Shown here: positions 1-8,693 of the stretch, piece by piece
Layout: each line of letters opens with the position of its first letter
Position numbering within the stretch: position 1 is the stretch's first letter
NCBI GenBank assembly: GCA_963521185.1
Contig: CAUQTV010000002.1
Coordinates: forward strand, 372,001 to 436,000
DNA length: 64,000 nt
From: Enterobacter_D sp963521185
GTDB taxonomy: Bacteria > Pseudomonadota > Gammaproteobacteria > Enterobacterales > Enterobacteriaceae
Direction: 5' to 3'
The notes under the pieces: generated by a model
Told to the model about the DNA's origin: nothing
Seen by the model: the letters and a program-made list of their open reading frames with translations, nothing else
Databases searched by the model: none
Position numbers and translations under genes: made by a program

Positions 1-283
1 GCGACACTTTGCGCATCCAGAACACCATCCACGTCAGCACGAAAACGGCGATAACCGCCACGATGCCTTCAAACAGCTCCTGCTCTTTTTGCGGAAATTC
101 GCCGGTGGTTTCATTGATGGCAATGCCCAGCGCAAGGCACAGCGCGGCGGCGAGGAAGACCCCAATCCACATCACGCCAATCCAGCGTCCACGTTGCGTG
201 CGTTTGAGATAGCTGGCAATCAGACTGACGATCAGCGCCGCTTCGAGTCCTTCACGTAACATGATGAGAAATGGGACAAACAT
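1..283 (-). CDS. efeU: Ferrous iron permease EfeU, N-terminal part
   Basis: The first 94 codons of an inner-membrane iron permease of the OFeT/FTR1 family. EfeU takes up iron as part of the EfeUOB system, in which EfeO and EfeB act in the periplasm. The visible part starts MFVPFLIMLREGLEAAL; the REGLE motif is the family's proposed iron-binding signature in the first membrane helix, and two more hydrophobic segments follow. The gene runs off the left edge of the window, so nothing can be said about its C terminus. The known K-12 efeU frameshift cannot be fully assessed here, but the visible frame is open. A Fur box lies upstream, consistent with iron repression. Confidence 0.9.
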   Translation of the reverse strand, partial: MFVPFLIMLREGLEAALIVSLIASYLKRTQRGRWIGVMWIGVFLAAALCLALGIAINETTGEFPQKEQELFEGIVAVIAVFVLTWMVFWMRKVS

Positions 284-341
284 GTATAGAAACCCTTAAA
301 TGTTATTCGCCGTCAACGGATGCAAAGAAAAGTAAAAATAG

Positions 342-360
342 AATGATAGTGATTATCATT
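342..360. promoter_or_regulatory. Fur box upstream of efeU
   Basis: The 19-bp near-palindrome AATGATAGTGATTATCATT closely matches the Fur consensus GATAATGATAATCATTATC. It lies about 60 bp upstream of the efeU start, where Fur-Fe(II) would block transcription. The rest of the 284-555 gap is AT-rich and shows no gene; it must also carry the promoter of the nupC-like gene on the other strand, which I could not place. Confidence 0.8.
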
Positions 361-555
361 ACGGCGAAATGAAACACAAGAAAAATCTGATGTGAATAAT
401 CACTAATTGTAAATAGTTAGCGCGCGTTCAATGATCCGAGGGAAACAGGCGATTTTCGCCCTGCGGTTAAGGTTATGAAATGTTTGCTTTTGTGTTTACG
501 GGCTGTGAAAGCTATGGCTAAATGGCGGCCTTGTTAATCTGCGATATGAAAATTC

Positions 556-1740
556 ATGCTTACTTTTCTGCATTTCCTGCTGGCGCTGGCGGTTATCCTT
601 GCGCTCGCGTGGCTGGTCAGTTTTGACCGTCGTAAAATCCGCGTTCGCTTTATTGCGCAATTGATTGTCATTGAAGTGGCGCTGGCGTTTTTCTTCCTTC
701 ATGCCCAGAGCGGCCTGGTGGTGATCCAGCACGTTTCCGGCTTCTTTGAGACGTTGCTGAAATTTGCCGCCGAAGGGACTAACTTCGTTTTCGGCGGCAT
801 GGGCGAAAAAGGCTATGCGTTTATTTTCCTCGGCGTACTCTGCCCTATCGTCTTTATTTCGGCGCTGATTGGTATTTTGCAGCACTGGAAAATCCTGCCG
901 ATCTTTATTCGCCTGATTGGCACCGCGCTGTCAAAACTCAACGGCATGGGCAAGCTGGAGTCGTTTAATGCGGTGAGCGCGCTGATCCTCGGTCAGTCGG
1001 AAAACTTCATTGCCTACAAAGGGGTGCTGGCTGACCTCTCCTCTCGCCGTCTGTTTACGATGGCCGCCACGGCCATGTCGACGGTGTCGCTGTCTATTGT
1101 CGGCGCGTATATGACGATGCTGGACGCCAAGTTTGTCGTTGCGGCGCTGATCCTCAATATGTTCAGCACCTTTATTATTCTGTCGGTTATTAACCCTACG
1201 CGCCCGGAAGCCGAGCCGGAAATAAAGCTGGAAAAGCTGCATGAATCCCAGAGCTTCTTTGAAATGCTCGGGGAGTATATTCTCGCGGGCTTTAAAGTGG
1301 CGATGATCATTCTGGCGATGCTGGTGGGCTTTATTGCGCTGATCAGCGCCGTTAACGCGCTGTTCTCCACGCTGTTTGGCCTGAGCTTCCAACAGCTGCT
1401 GGGCTATGTGTTTTATCCGCTGGCGTGGCTGGTGGGGATCCCGCTGAGCGATGCGCTAAACGCGGGCAGCATTATGGCGACCAAACTGGTGGCAAATGAA
1501 TTTGTGGCGATGATTGAGCTACAAAAAGTGGCCGCACAGATGACGCCGCGCGGGCTAGGGATCCTCTCGGTATTCCTCGTGTCGTTTGCCAACTTCGCGT
1601 CGATTGGCATTATCGCCGGTGCCATCAAAGGCCTGAATGAGCAACAGGGCAACGTGGTGTCACGTTTTGGTCTGCGTCTGGTGTATGGCGCGACGCTGGT
1701 GAGCCTGCTGTCGGCGAGTTTTGCGGGGCTGGTGTTGTGA
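556..1740 (+). CDS. NupC-family concentrative nucleoside transporter
   Basis: A 394-residue inner-membrane protein very similar along its whole length to E. coli NupC (400 aa), which takes up nucleosides by proton symport. Conserved blocks include GTNFVFGG, the LCPIVFISALIGILQH stretch, NGMGKLESFNAVSALILGQSE, and the C-terminal SIMATKLVANEFVAM and SFANFASIGIIAGA segments that form the CNT substrate and cation sites. Multiple hydrophobic helices are evident. No strong Shine-Dalgarno precedes the start, but the N terminus aligns with NupC. The gene stands alone between efeU and a convergent lipoprotein gene. In K-12 nupC is elsewhere, so this may be a paralogue, and I leave the symbol empty. 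Confidence 0.85.
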   Translation: MLTFLHFLLALAVILALAWLVSFDRRKIRVRFIAQLIVIEVALAFFFLHAQSGLVVIQHVSGFFETLLKFAAEGTNFVFGGMGEKGYAFIFLGVLCPIVFISALIGILQHWKILPIFIRLIGTALSKLNGMGKLESFNAVSALILGQSENFIAYKGVLADLSSRRLFTMAATAMSTVSLSIVGAYMTMLDAKFVVAALILNMFSTFIILSVINPTRPEAEPEIKLEKLHESQSFFEMLGEYILAGFKVAMIILAMLVGFIALISAVNALFSTLFGLSFQQLLGYVFYPLAWLVGIPLSDALNAGSIMATKLVANEFVAMIELQKVAAQMTPRGLGILSVFLVSFANFASIGIIAGAIKGLNEQQGNVVSRFGLRLVYGATLVSLLSASFAGLVL

Positions 1741-1764
1741 GATTCGTGCGAGAGTTGTGAGAAA

Positions 1765-1833
1765 CGCCCGGCGGCGCTACGCTTGCACGGGCCTACACTC
1801 ACGCCCGGCGGCGCTGCGCTTGCGCGGGCCTAC
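1765..1833. repeat. Tandem pair of REP-like palindromes
   Basis: Two nearly identical 32-bp units, at 1765-1796 and 1802-1833, each read GCCCGGCGGCGCT...GGGCCTAC and can fold as a hairpin. They lie 37 bp apart in the same orientation, directly after the nupC-like gene. This is the usual position and form of enterobacterial REP/PU elements, which stabilise mRNA ends or bind gyrase or IHF. Confidence 0.75.
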
Positions 1834-1857
1834 AAACGACGCCTACAAATGAATCAT

Positions 1858-1890
1858 GCCGGGTAGCAATGCGCTACCCGGCCTGTTTTT
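1858..1890 (+). terminator. Intrinsic terminator after the nupC-like gene
   Basis: A 10-bp perfect stem (GCCGGGTAGC / GCTACCCGGC) with a 5-base loop is followed by CTGTTTTT on the plus strand. It ends at the stop codon of the convergent DUF3574 gene. Confidence 0.75.
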
Positions 1891-2311
1891 AGAATTGCAC
1901 GCAGAGGTTCTGATCGGTGCGCATCACCGATTCCTGCGCAAAGCGAGATTTATACACCCCGCGCAGTGCCTCGATATCCGCCTCACTTTTTGCGTCTTTC
2001 GCATGGATAAGCATCAGCGCTTTGCTGCCTTCCCGCGCTACGGTGCCGTCATTGCCCAGCCACTGGCCGCGCGCGTCAAACACCGTTAGCCCGTCACGAA
2101 AACGCGGCGTAACATCATTGTCAACAAACTGCTGCCACTGCTGGCTGGTAATGTCTTTCCCCGCCGGACGACTCAGACCGAAGTAGAGCGTGGTCTGCAC
2201 CATCGCCTCACCCGCGCTACAGGTGAACGCAGGAGCAGCCGGTTTCGATGACGGTGCCACACAGCCGCTCAGCGCGGCGCAAAGCATAACGAGGGTCAAT
2301 GCTGATTTCAT
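1889..2311 (-). CDS. DUF3574 family lipoprotein
   Basis: A 140-residue exported lipoprotein of unknown function. The signal peptide ends in the lipobox ALSGC, so Cys17 would be lipidated. The following residues are AP rather than Asp, which favours sorting to the outer membrane. The C-terminal part carries the DUF3574 pattern (TTLYFGLSRP, QWQQFVDNDVTPRF, GLTVFDARGQW). The start codon overlaps the putP stop by one base (TAATG), so it is probably translated by coupling to putP and sits in the same transcript. Nothing in the sequence links it biochemically to proline use. Confidence 0.8.
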   Translation of the reverse strand: MKSALTLVMLCAALSGCVAPSSKPAAPAFTCSAGEAMVQTTLYFGLSRPAGKDITSQQWQQFVDNDVTPRFRDGLTVFDARGQWLGNDGTVAREGSKALMLIHAKDAKSEADIEALRGVYKSRFAQESVMRTDQNLCVQF

Positions 2312-3822
2312 TATTGTTCCGCCTGTACCGCTGATTCGGGTTTGCTGTGATAGTGCGCATCTGCTTCGGCAAAACGTTTTTGCATCGTTGCCGACGGTGC
2401 GTCACCCAGCAGGCTGAAGACCACGATCCCAATGCTGCCGAACACAAAGCCAGGAATAATTTCATACAGGCCAAACAGGCCGAAATGTTTCCAGACGATC
2501 ACCGTAACCGCACCAATGATCATCCCGGCCAGCGCGCCGTTGCGGGTCATGCGCGACCACATCACCGAGAACAGGATCACCGGGCCAAAGGCCGCGCCGA
2601 AACCGGCCCAGGCATAGCTCACCAGACCAAGTACGCGGTTTTCCGGGTTGGCCGCCAGCGCAATCGCCACCAGCGCCACCAGCAGCACCATCACGCGGCC
2701 CACCCACACCAGCTCCGTCTGGCTGGCATTTTTACGCAGAAACGCTTTGTAGAGATCTTCGGTAATCGCGCTGGAGCATACCAACAGCTGGCAGCTCAGG
2801 GTTGACATCACCGCCGCCAGAATAGCCGACAGCAGGATCCCGGCAATCCACGGGTTAAAGAGAATTTGCGCCAGTTCGATAAACACCCGCTCGGCGTTCT
2901 GGTTGACCGCGCCCGCAAGCGACGGGTTATTGTTAAAGTAAGCGATGCCAAAGAAGCCCACGGCCACGGCACCTGCGAGGCACAGGATCATCCACGTCAT
3001 GCTGATACGACGCGCATGCACAATGGTGTGGTGGGAATCCGCAGCCATAAAACGCGCCAGGATATGCGGTTGACCAAAGTAGCCCAGGCCCCAGCCCATC
3101 AGCGACAGAATGGCAACGACATCCAGCCCTTTCAGCATATCGACGTTTTCGATGCTTTTCTGTTTGATCACCTCAAGGGAGTCCGCGAAACCGCCCACGG
3201 AAACAATGACGATAACCGGCGTCAGGATCAGCGCAAAAATCATCAGGCTCGCCTGTACGGTATCGGTCCAGCTCACCGCCAGGAATCCCCCAATAAAGGT
3301 ATAGAGGATGGTCGCCAGCGCGCCCGCCCACAGTGCGGTTTCGTAGCTCATGCCAAAGGTGCTTTCAAACAGACGCGCCCCGGCGACGATGCCCGACGCA
3401 CAATAGATAGTGAAGAACAGCAGGATCACCAGCGCGGAGATAATGCGCAGTACGCGGCTTTTATCTTCGAAGCGGCCGCTGAAATAGTCCGGCAGCGTCA
3501 GGGCGTTATTGTTGGCTTCGGTGTGCACGCGCAGACGGCCCGCCACCAGCTTCCAGTTGATCCACGCGCCCAGCGTCAGGCCAATGGCGATCCAGCTTTC
3601 AGAAATACCGGAGATGAAAATCGCGCCCGGCAACCCCATCAGCAGCCAGCCGCTCATGTCGGAAGCCCCCGCCGACAGGGCGGTAACCATCGCCCCCATG
3701 CGACGGCCACCTAAAATATAGTCGTCAAAGTTTTTGGTCGAACGCCATGCGAAAAACCCGATCAGGATCATGCCAAAAATATAAATCAGAAAAGTCACCA
3801 TCATTGGTGTGCTAATTGCCAT
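2311..3822 (-). CDS. putP: Sodium/proline symporter PutP
   Basis: A 503-residue inner-membrane symporter of the sodium:solute symporter family that imports L-proline with Na+. Length matches E. coli PutP (502 aa). About 13 hydrophobic helices are visible. Family signatures include the N-terminal FFAWRSTKNFDDYILGGRRMG, the SAGASDMSGWLLMGLPGA block, and AWAGFGAAFGPVILFSVMW. Transcription diverges from putA, and PutA represses both genes through the shared intergenic operators. A lipoprotein gene overlaps its stop codon. PutP supplies the substrate for PutA. Confidence 0.95.
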   Translation of the reverse strand: MAISTPMMVTFLIYIFGMILIGFFAWRSTKNFDDYILGGRRMGAMVTALSAGASDMSGWLLMGLPGAIFISGISESWIAIGLTLGAWINWKLVAGRLRVHTEANNNALTLPDYFSGRFEDKSRVLRIISALVILLFFTIYCASGIVAGARLFESTFGMSYETALWAGALATILYTFIGGFLAVSWTDTVQASLMIFALILTPVIVIVSVGGFADSLEVIKQKSIENVDMLKGLDVVAILSLMGWGLGYFGQPHILARFMAADSHHTIVHARRISMTWMILCLAGAVAVGFFGIAYFNNNPSLAGAVNQNAERVFIELAQILFNPWIAGILLSAILAAVMSTLSCQLLVCSSAITEDLYKAFLRKNASQTELVWVGRVMVLLVALVAIALAANPENRVLGLVSYAWAGFGAAFGPVILFSVMWSRMTRNGALAGMIIGAVTVIVWKHFGLFGLYEIIPGFVFGSIGIVVFSLLGDAPSATMQKRFAEADAHYHSKPESAVQAEQ

Positions 3823-4246
3823 TCAAAAGTCCTCAGAATTATGCGTCGGCAAATGCCAGATTTGCCGCGTTCGCCATTTCCGGAACGGGGAAACGGCGTC
3901 ATTGTTTTATGGGGCGAGCGTATCCTGCCGCAAGCGTTGCTGATTCACAATCGATTTAACACAGCATTTACATGAAATTCGACCCTGAAAAAATAATGTT
4001 TTCGCGGAGGTTGCACTCGCTCACATATTTTTCGGTTGCACCGGAGAAAAGTGTTAAGCACCGCATGTTTCCTGGCGTTACGTGAACTTTAAATCCCGCG
4101 ATGCCGCTTCACCAATCATTAACAAGCTATTCATTATTCAGCTTGCAAGCCGGGTCACAGTTAACATGGTTGCACAAAGTTGCAACATGATAGATATTCC
4201 ATGCTAACCACAAAAACAATTTTGCAGAATAAACGGAGTAAGGGAC
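3823..4246. promoter_or_regulatory. putP-putA divergent control region with five PutA operators
   Basis: This 424-bp gap has no gene. It contains the PutA recognition hexamer GTTGCA at 4010-4015, 4035-4040, 4169-4174 and 4179-4184, and an inverted copy (TGCAAC) at 4181-4186, so the last two form the palindrome GTTGCAAC. E. coli is reported to have five PutA sites in a gap of about the same length (419 bp). The ribbon-helix-helix domain of PutA would bind these when proline is scarce. Assigning each site to a strength class needs binding data. Confidence 0.85.
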
Positions 4247-7200
4247 ATGGGCGCTACCACCATGGGCGTAAAACTGGACGATGCAACGCGCGAGCGCATT
4301 AAAGCGGCGGCGACCGCGATCGATCGCACACCGCACTGGCTGATTAAGCAGGCGATCTTTAATTATCTCGAAAAGCTGGAAAACGAAGGCCCGCAGGCGG
4401 AATACGCGGCAGTGAGCGACGCCGTGGACAGTGACGATGCCAGCGCCGCAGGCGAAGAGAGTCACCAGCCGTTCCTCGACTTCGCCGAACAGATCCTGCC
4501 GCAGTCGGTGACCCGCGCCACCATTACCGCCGCATATCGCCGCCCGGAAACCGACGCCGTGCCGATGCTATTGGAGCAGGCGCGCCTGCCGGAGCCTGTC
4601 GCCACTGCCGCTCACCAGCTTGCCTGGCAGCTCGCGGAAAAGCTGCGCAATCAGAAAACCGCCAGCGGCCGTGCGGGTATGGTGCAGAGCCTGTTGCAGG
4701 AGTTTTCACTCTCCTCGCAGGAGGGTGTGGCGCTGATGTGCCTCGCCGAGGCGCTGCTGCGTATTCCGGACAAAGCCACGCGCGATGCGCTGATCCGCGA
4801 CAAAATCAGCAACGGCAACTGGCAGTCGCACATTGGTCGCAGCCCGTCGCTGTTTGTGAACGCCGCCACCTGGGGCCTGCTGTTTACCGGGCGTCTGGTC
4901 TCCACCCATAACGAGGCCAGCCTCTCCCGCTCGCTAAACCGCATTATTGGCAAGAGCGGCGAGCCGCTGATCCGTAAAGGTGTCGATATGGCGATGCGCC
5001 TGATGGGCGAGCAGTTCGTCACCGGTGAAACCATCTCCGAAGCGCTGGCAAACGCCCGCAAGCTGGAAGATAAAGGCTTCCGCTACTCCTACGATATGCT
5101 CGGCGAAGCGGCGCTGACCGAAACCGACGCGCAGGCCTATATGGTCTCTTATCAGCAGGCGATCCACGCGATTGGCAAAGCCTCCAACGGACGCGGTATT
5201 TATGAAGGTCCGGGCATCTCGATCAAGCTCTCCGCCCTACACCCGCGTTACAGCCGCGCACAGTACGAACGCGTCATGGATGAACTTTACCCGCGCCTGA
5301 AATCCCTCACCCTGCTGGCGCGTCAGTATGACATTGGGATTAACATCGACGCCGAAGAGGCGGATCGGCTGGAGATCTCCCTCGATCTGCTGGAAAAACT
5401 CTGCTTTGAGCCAGAGCTGGCGGGCTGGAACGGCATCGGCTTTGTTATTCAGGCCTACATGAAGCGCTGCCCGTTTGTCATTGATTACCTGATCGATCTG
5501 GCGACCCGCAGCCGCCGCCGTCTGATGATCCGTCTGGTGAAAGGCGCATACTGGGACAGTGAAATCAAACGCGCACAGATGGAAGGACTGGAAGGCTATC
5601 CGGTTTACACCCGCAAGGTGTACACCGACGTCTCTTATCTCGCCTGCGCGAAAAAACTGCTCGGCGTGCCGAATCTGATTTACCCGCAGTTCGCCACCCA
5701 CAACGCCCACACGCTGGCGGCCATTTACCAGCTTGCCGGGCAGAACTACTATCCGGGTCAGTATGAGTTCCAGTGCCTGCACGGCATGGGCGAACCGCTG
5801 TACGAGCAGGTGGTGGGCAAAGTGGCCGAGGGCAAACTCAACCGTCCATGCCGCATTTATGCCCCGGTGGGAACACACGAAACGCTGCTGGCGTATCTGG
5901 TTCGTCGCCTGCTGGAGAACGGCGCGAACACCTCGTTTGTTAACCGCATTGCTGACACCACGCTGCCGCTCGATGAGCTGGTCGCGGATCCGGTGTCGGC
6001 GGTGGAAAAACTCGCGCAGAAAGAGGGCCAGGCCGGACTGCCGCACCCGAAAATTCCTCTGCCGCGCGATCTCTACGGCAATGACCGCAGCAACTCCGCC
6101 GGGCTTGATCTGGCGAACGAGCACCGCCTGGCGTCGCTCTCCTCCGCCCTGCTCAACACCGCCGTGCAAAAATGGCAGGCGAAGCCCATGCTGGAGCATG
6201 CGGTTGACGATGGCGAGTTGACGCCGGTGATCAACCCGGCAGAGCCGAAAGACGTGGTGGGCTATGTGCGTGAAGCCACCGAAGCGGAAGTGGCGCAGGC
6301 GCTGGAGAGCGCGGTCAACAGCGCGCCGATCTGGTTTGCCACGCCGCCGCAGGAGCGCGCCGCGATTCTGGAGCGCGCCGCGATGCTGATGGAAAACCAG
6401 ATGCAGCAGCTCATGGGCATTCTGGTGCGTGAAGCGGGTAAAACCTTCAGCAACGCCATTGCCGAAGTGCGCGAAGCGGTGGATTTCCTGCACTACTACG
6501 CGGGCCAGGTTCGCCACGATTTTGACAACGAAACGCACCGCCCGTTGGGTCCGGTGGTGTGCATCAGCCCGTGGAACTTCCCGCTGGCGATCTTTACCGG
6601 GCAGATCGCGGCCGCCCTCGCCGCGGGCAATACCGTGCTGGCAAAACCGGCTGAGCAGACGCCGCTGATTGCCGCGCTTGGCGTCGCCCTGCTACGCGAA
6701 GCGGGCGTGCCTGCGGGCGTGGTGCAACTGCTGCCGGGGCGCGGCGAAACCGTGGGCGCACAGCTGACGGCGGATGCCCGCGTGCGCGGCGTGATGTTTA
6801 CCGGATCCACCGAGGTTGCCACGCTGCTGCAACGCAACATCGCCACGCGTCTTGACGCGCAGGGTCGCCCGACGCCGCTGATTGCGGAAACCGGCGGCAT
6901 GAACGCGATGATCGTGGATTCGTCCGCCCTCACCGAGCAGGTGGTGATTGACGTGCTGGCATCGGCGTTTGACAGCGCAGGCCAGCGTTGCTCAGCCCTG
7001 CGCGTGCTCTGTTTGCAGGATGACATCGCCGATCACACCCTGAGCATGCTGCGTGGCGCGATGGCCGAGTGCCGCATGGGTAATCCCGGTCGCCTCTCCA
7101 CGGACATCGGCCCGGTGATTGACGCCGAAGCCAAAGCCACCATCGACGCCCATATCCAGGCGATGCGGGCCAAAGGACGAAACGTCTTCCAGGCGGTGCG

Positions 7201-8203
7201 CGAGCATCGCGACGACGCCCGCGAGTGGCAGAGCGGGACCTTTGTGCCGCCGACGCTGATCGAGCTTGAGCAGTTTGACGAGTTAAGCAAAGAGGTCTTC
7301 GGCCCGGTGCTGCACGTGGTGCGCTACAGCCGTAATTCGCTGGAGGCGCTGATCGCGCAGATTAACGCCTCGGGCTATGGGCTGACGCTCGGCGTGCACA
7401 CGCGCATTGATGAAACCATCGCGCAGGTCACCGGCAGCGCGCACGTTGGCAATCTCTACGTGAACCGCAATATGGTGGGCGCGGTGGTGGGCGTCCAGCC
7501 GTTTGGCGGCGAAGGCCTCTCCGGCACCGGTCCGAAAGCCGGTGGTCCGCTCTATCTGTATCGTCTGCTGGCCAACCGCCCGGAAAATGCGCTGGCGGTG
7601 ACGCTCACGCGCCAGGATGCGGGCAACCCGGTGGACGCACAGTTAAAAGCGCTGCTGACGCAGCCACTGGATGCGCTCGGCGAGTGGGCGCAAAGCCGCC
7701 CTGCGCTGCACGCGCTGTGCACCCGGTTTGCGCAACTGGCGCAAAGCGGCACCCAGCGCCTGCTGCCTGGCCCTACAGGCGAGCGCAACACCTGGACGCT
7801 GATGCCGCGTGAGCGCGTGCTCTGCCTCGCGGATAACGAGCAGGACACGCTGACGCAACTGGCGGCGGCGCTCGCCGTAGGCTGCGAGGTGCTGTGGCCG
7901 GAAGATGGCCTGCATCGCGATCTGTTTAAACAGCTGCCGCAGGCGGCGTCAGCGCGTATTCAACTGGCATCACCGGATGGACTACTGACGCAGCCGTTCG
8001 ACGCGGTGATCTTCCACGGCGATTCCGACAAGCTGCGCGATGTCTGCGAGCAGGTGGCGGCGCGCAATGGCGCGATTGTGTCGGTGCAGGGCTTTACCCG
8101 TGGGGAAACGGCTATCGCGCTTGAGCGGCTCTATATTGAGCGCTCGCTCAGCGTGAATACCGCAGCGGCGGGCGGCAACGCCAGTTTGATGACCATCGGC
8201 TAA
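4247..8203 (+). CDS. putA: Trifunctional PutA: repressor, proline dehydrogenase, P5C/glutamate semialdehyde dehydrogenase
   Basis: A 1318-residue enzyme that oxidises proline to glutamate in two steps and also represses put transcription (E. coli PutA is 1320 aa). Residues 1-47 form a ribbon-helix-helix DNA-binding domain (TMGVKLDDATRERIK). The FAD-dependent proline dehydrogenase barrel spans roughly 230-570 (IRLVKGAYWDSEIK, FATHNAHT, YEFQCLHGMG). The NAD-dependent aldehyde dehydrogenase spans roughly 650-1120, with the FTGSTEVA segment and the catalytic cysteine in SAGQRCSALR. A C-terminal domain follows. The start is supported by AACGGAG seven to eight bases upstream and by alignment with E. 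coli. REP sequence follows the stop. Confidence 0.97.
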   Translation: MGATTMGVKLDDATRERIKAAATAIDRTPHWLIKQAIFNYLEKLENEGPQAEYAAVSDAVDSDDASAAGEESHQPFLDFAEQILPQSVTRATITAAYRRPETDAVPMLLEQARLPEPVATAAHQLAWQLAEKLRNQKTASGRAGMVQSLLQEFSLSSQEGVALMCLAEALLRIPDKATRDALIRDKISNGNWQSHIGRSPSLFVNAATWGLLFTGRLVSTHNEASLSRSLNRIIGKSGEPLIRKGVDMAMRLMGEQFVTGETISEALANARKLEDKGFRYSYDMLGEAALTETDAQAYMVSYQQAIHAIGKASNGRGIYEGPGISIKLSALHPRYSRAQYERVMDELYPRLKSLTLLARQYDIGINIDAEEADRLEISLDLLEKLCFEPELAGWNGIGFVIQAYMKRCPFVIDYLIDLATRSRRRLMIRLVKGAYWDSEIKRAQMEGLEGYPVYTRKVYTDVSYLACAKKLLGVPNLIYPQFATHNAHTLAAIYQLAGQNYYPGQYEFQCLHGMGEPLYEQVVGKVAEGKLNRPCRIYAPVGTHETLLAYLVRRLLENGANTSFVNRIADTTLPLDELVADPVSAVEKLAQKEGQAGLPHPKIPLPRDLYGNDRSNSAGLDLANEHRLASLSSALLNTAVQKWQAKPMLEHAVDDGELTPVINPAEPKDVVGYVREATEAEVAQALESAVNSAPIWFATPPQERAAILERAAMLMENQMQQLMGILVREAGKTFSNAIAEVREAVDFLHYYAGQVRHDFDNETHRPLGPVVCISPWNFPLAIFTGQIAAALAAGNTVLAKPAEQTPLIAALGVALLREAGVPAGVVQLLPGRGETVGAQLTADARVRGVMFTGSTEVATLLQRNIATRLDAQGRPTPLIAETGGMNAMIVDSSALTEQVVIDVLASAFDSAGQRCSALRVLCLQDDIADHTLSMLRGAMAECRMGNPGRLSTDIGPVIDAEAKATIDAHIQAMRAKGRNVFQAVREHRDDAREWQSGTFVPPTLIELEQFDELSKEVFGPVLHVVRYSRNSLEALIAQINASGYGLTLGVHTRIDETIAQVTGSAHVGNLYVNRNMVGAVVGVQPFGGEGLSGTGPKAGGPLYLYRLLANRPENALAVTLTRQDAGNPVDAQLKALLTQPLDALGEWAQSRPALHALCTRFAQLAQSGTQRLLPGPTGERNTWTLMPRERVLCLADNEQDTLTQLAAALAVGCEVLWPEDGLHRDLFKQLPQAASARIQLASPDGLLTQPFDAVIFHGDSDKLRDVCEQVAARNGAIVSVQGFTRGETAIALERLYIERSLSVNTAAAGGNASLMTIG

Positions 8204-8215
8204 GGGTCGTGATAA

Positions 8216-8246
8216 CGCCCGGCGACGTGTCGCTTGCCGGGCTTAC
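8216..8246. repeat. REP-like palindrome after putA
   Basis: CGCCCGGCGACG...CGCTTGCCGGGCTTAC resembles a REP unit and can fold as a hairpin about 13 bp after the putA stop codon. No clear U-tract follows, so I do not call it a terminator. Confidence 0.6.
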
Positions 8247-8297
8247 AGGATCAGGGTAGGCTTTTAGCGCCATCCGACGTGATTGAAAGGACCTGTC

Positions 8298-8693
8298 ATG
8301 AAACCCACTCTCTTTTGCTTATCCGCCCTGCTGTTAAGCGCGCCCGCGTTCGCCGATGAGTGTGCTAACGCCTCAACCCAATCTGACCTTAACGCCTGTG
8401 CCTGGTCGCAATATCAGGCGGCGGATCAAAAACTTAATGCCACGTATCAGTCTGCGGTGAAACGCGCAGAAGCTCCGCAGCGCGAGTTGCTCAAAAAAGC
8501 CCAACTGGCATGGATCACCCTGCGCGACGCCGACTGCGCGTTTATCAGCTCCGGTACCGAAGGGGGCAGCGTGCAGCCAATGATCGATAACCAGTGTCTG
8601 CACGACAAAACCGTTGAGCGCGAAGCCTACCTCGCCTCGCTGTTGCAGTGTGAAGAAGGCGATCTGAGCTGCCCGCTGCCGCCGGGAAATTAA
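8298..8693 (+). CDS. Periplasmic LprI/DUF1311-like protein
   Basis: A 131-residue secreted protein with a clear signal peptide ending ALLLSAPAFA. The mature part carries the DUF1311/LprI pattern: paired cysteines (DECANASTQSDLNACAW), then LNATYQSAV, KAQLAWITLRDADCAF and a final cysteine-rich tail. Some members of this family inhibit lysozyme, but that role is inferred from family name only. I choose the ATG at 8298, not the upstream TTG at 8283, because AAGGA sits seven bases before it and the signal peptide then starts MKPTLF. Its stop overlaps that of convergent rutR by four bases. Confidence 0.8.
   Translation: MKPTLFCLSALLLSAPAFADECANASTQSDLNACAWSQYQAADQKLNATYQSAVKRAEAPQRELLKKAQLAWITLRDADCAFISSGTEGGSVQPMIDNQCLHDKTVEREAYLASLLQCEEGDLSCPLPPGN

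Noticed and set aside
392..404. TGTGAATAATCAC as a CRP site ahead of the nupC-like gene
   Set aside because: The two half-sites are four bases apart, not six.
2866..3714. 282-codon open frame on the plus strand inside putP
   Set aside because: Antisense shadow of a well-conserved gene, with low-complexity composition and no homology.
5237..6538. 433-codon open frame on the minus strand inside putA
   Set aside because: It is antisense to a clear PutA, rich in His, Arg and Gln as expected of the complementary strand of GC-rich coding DNA, and has no recognisable domain.
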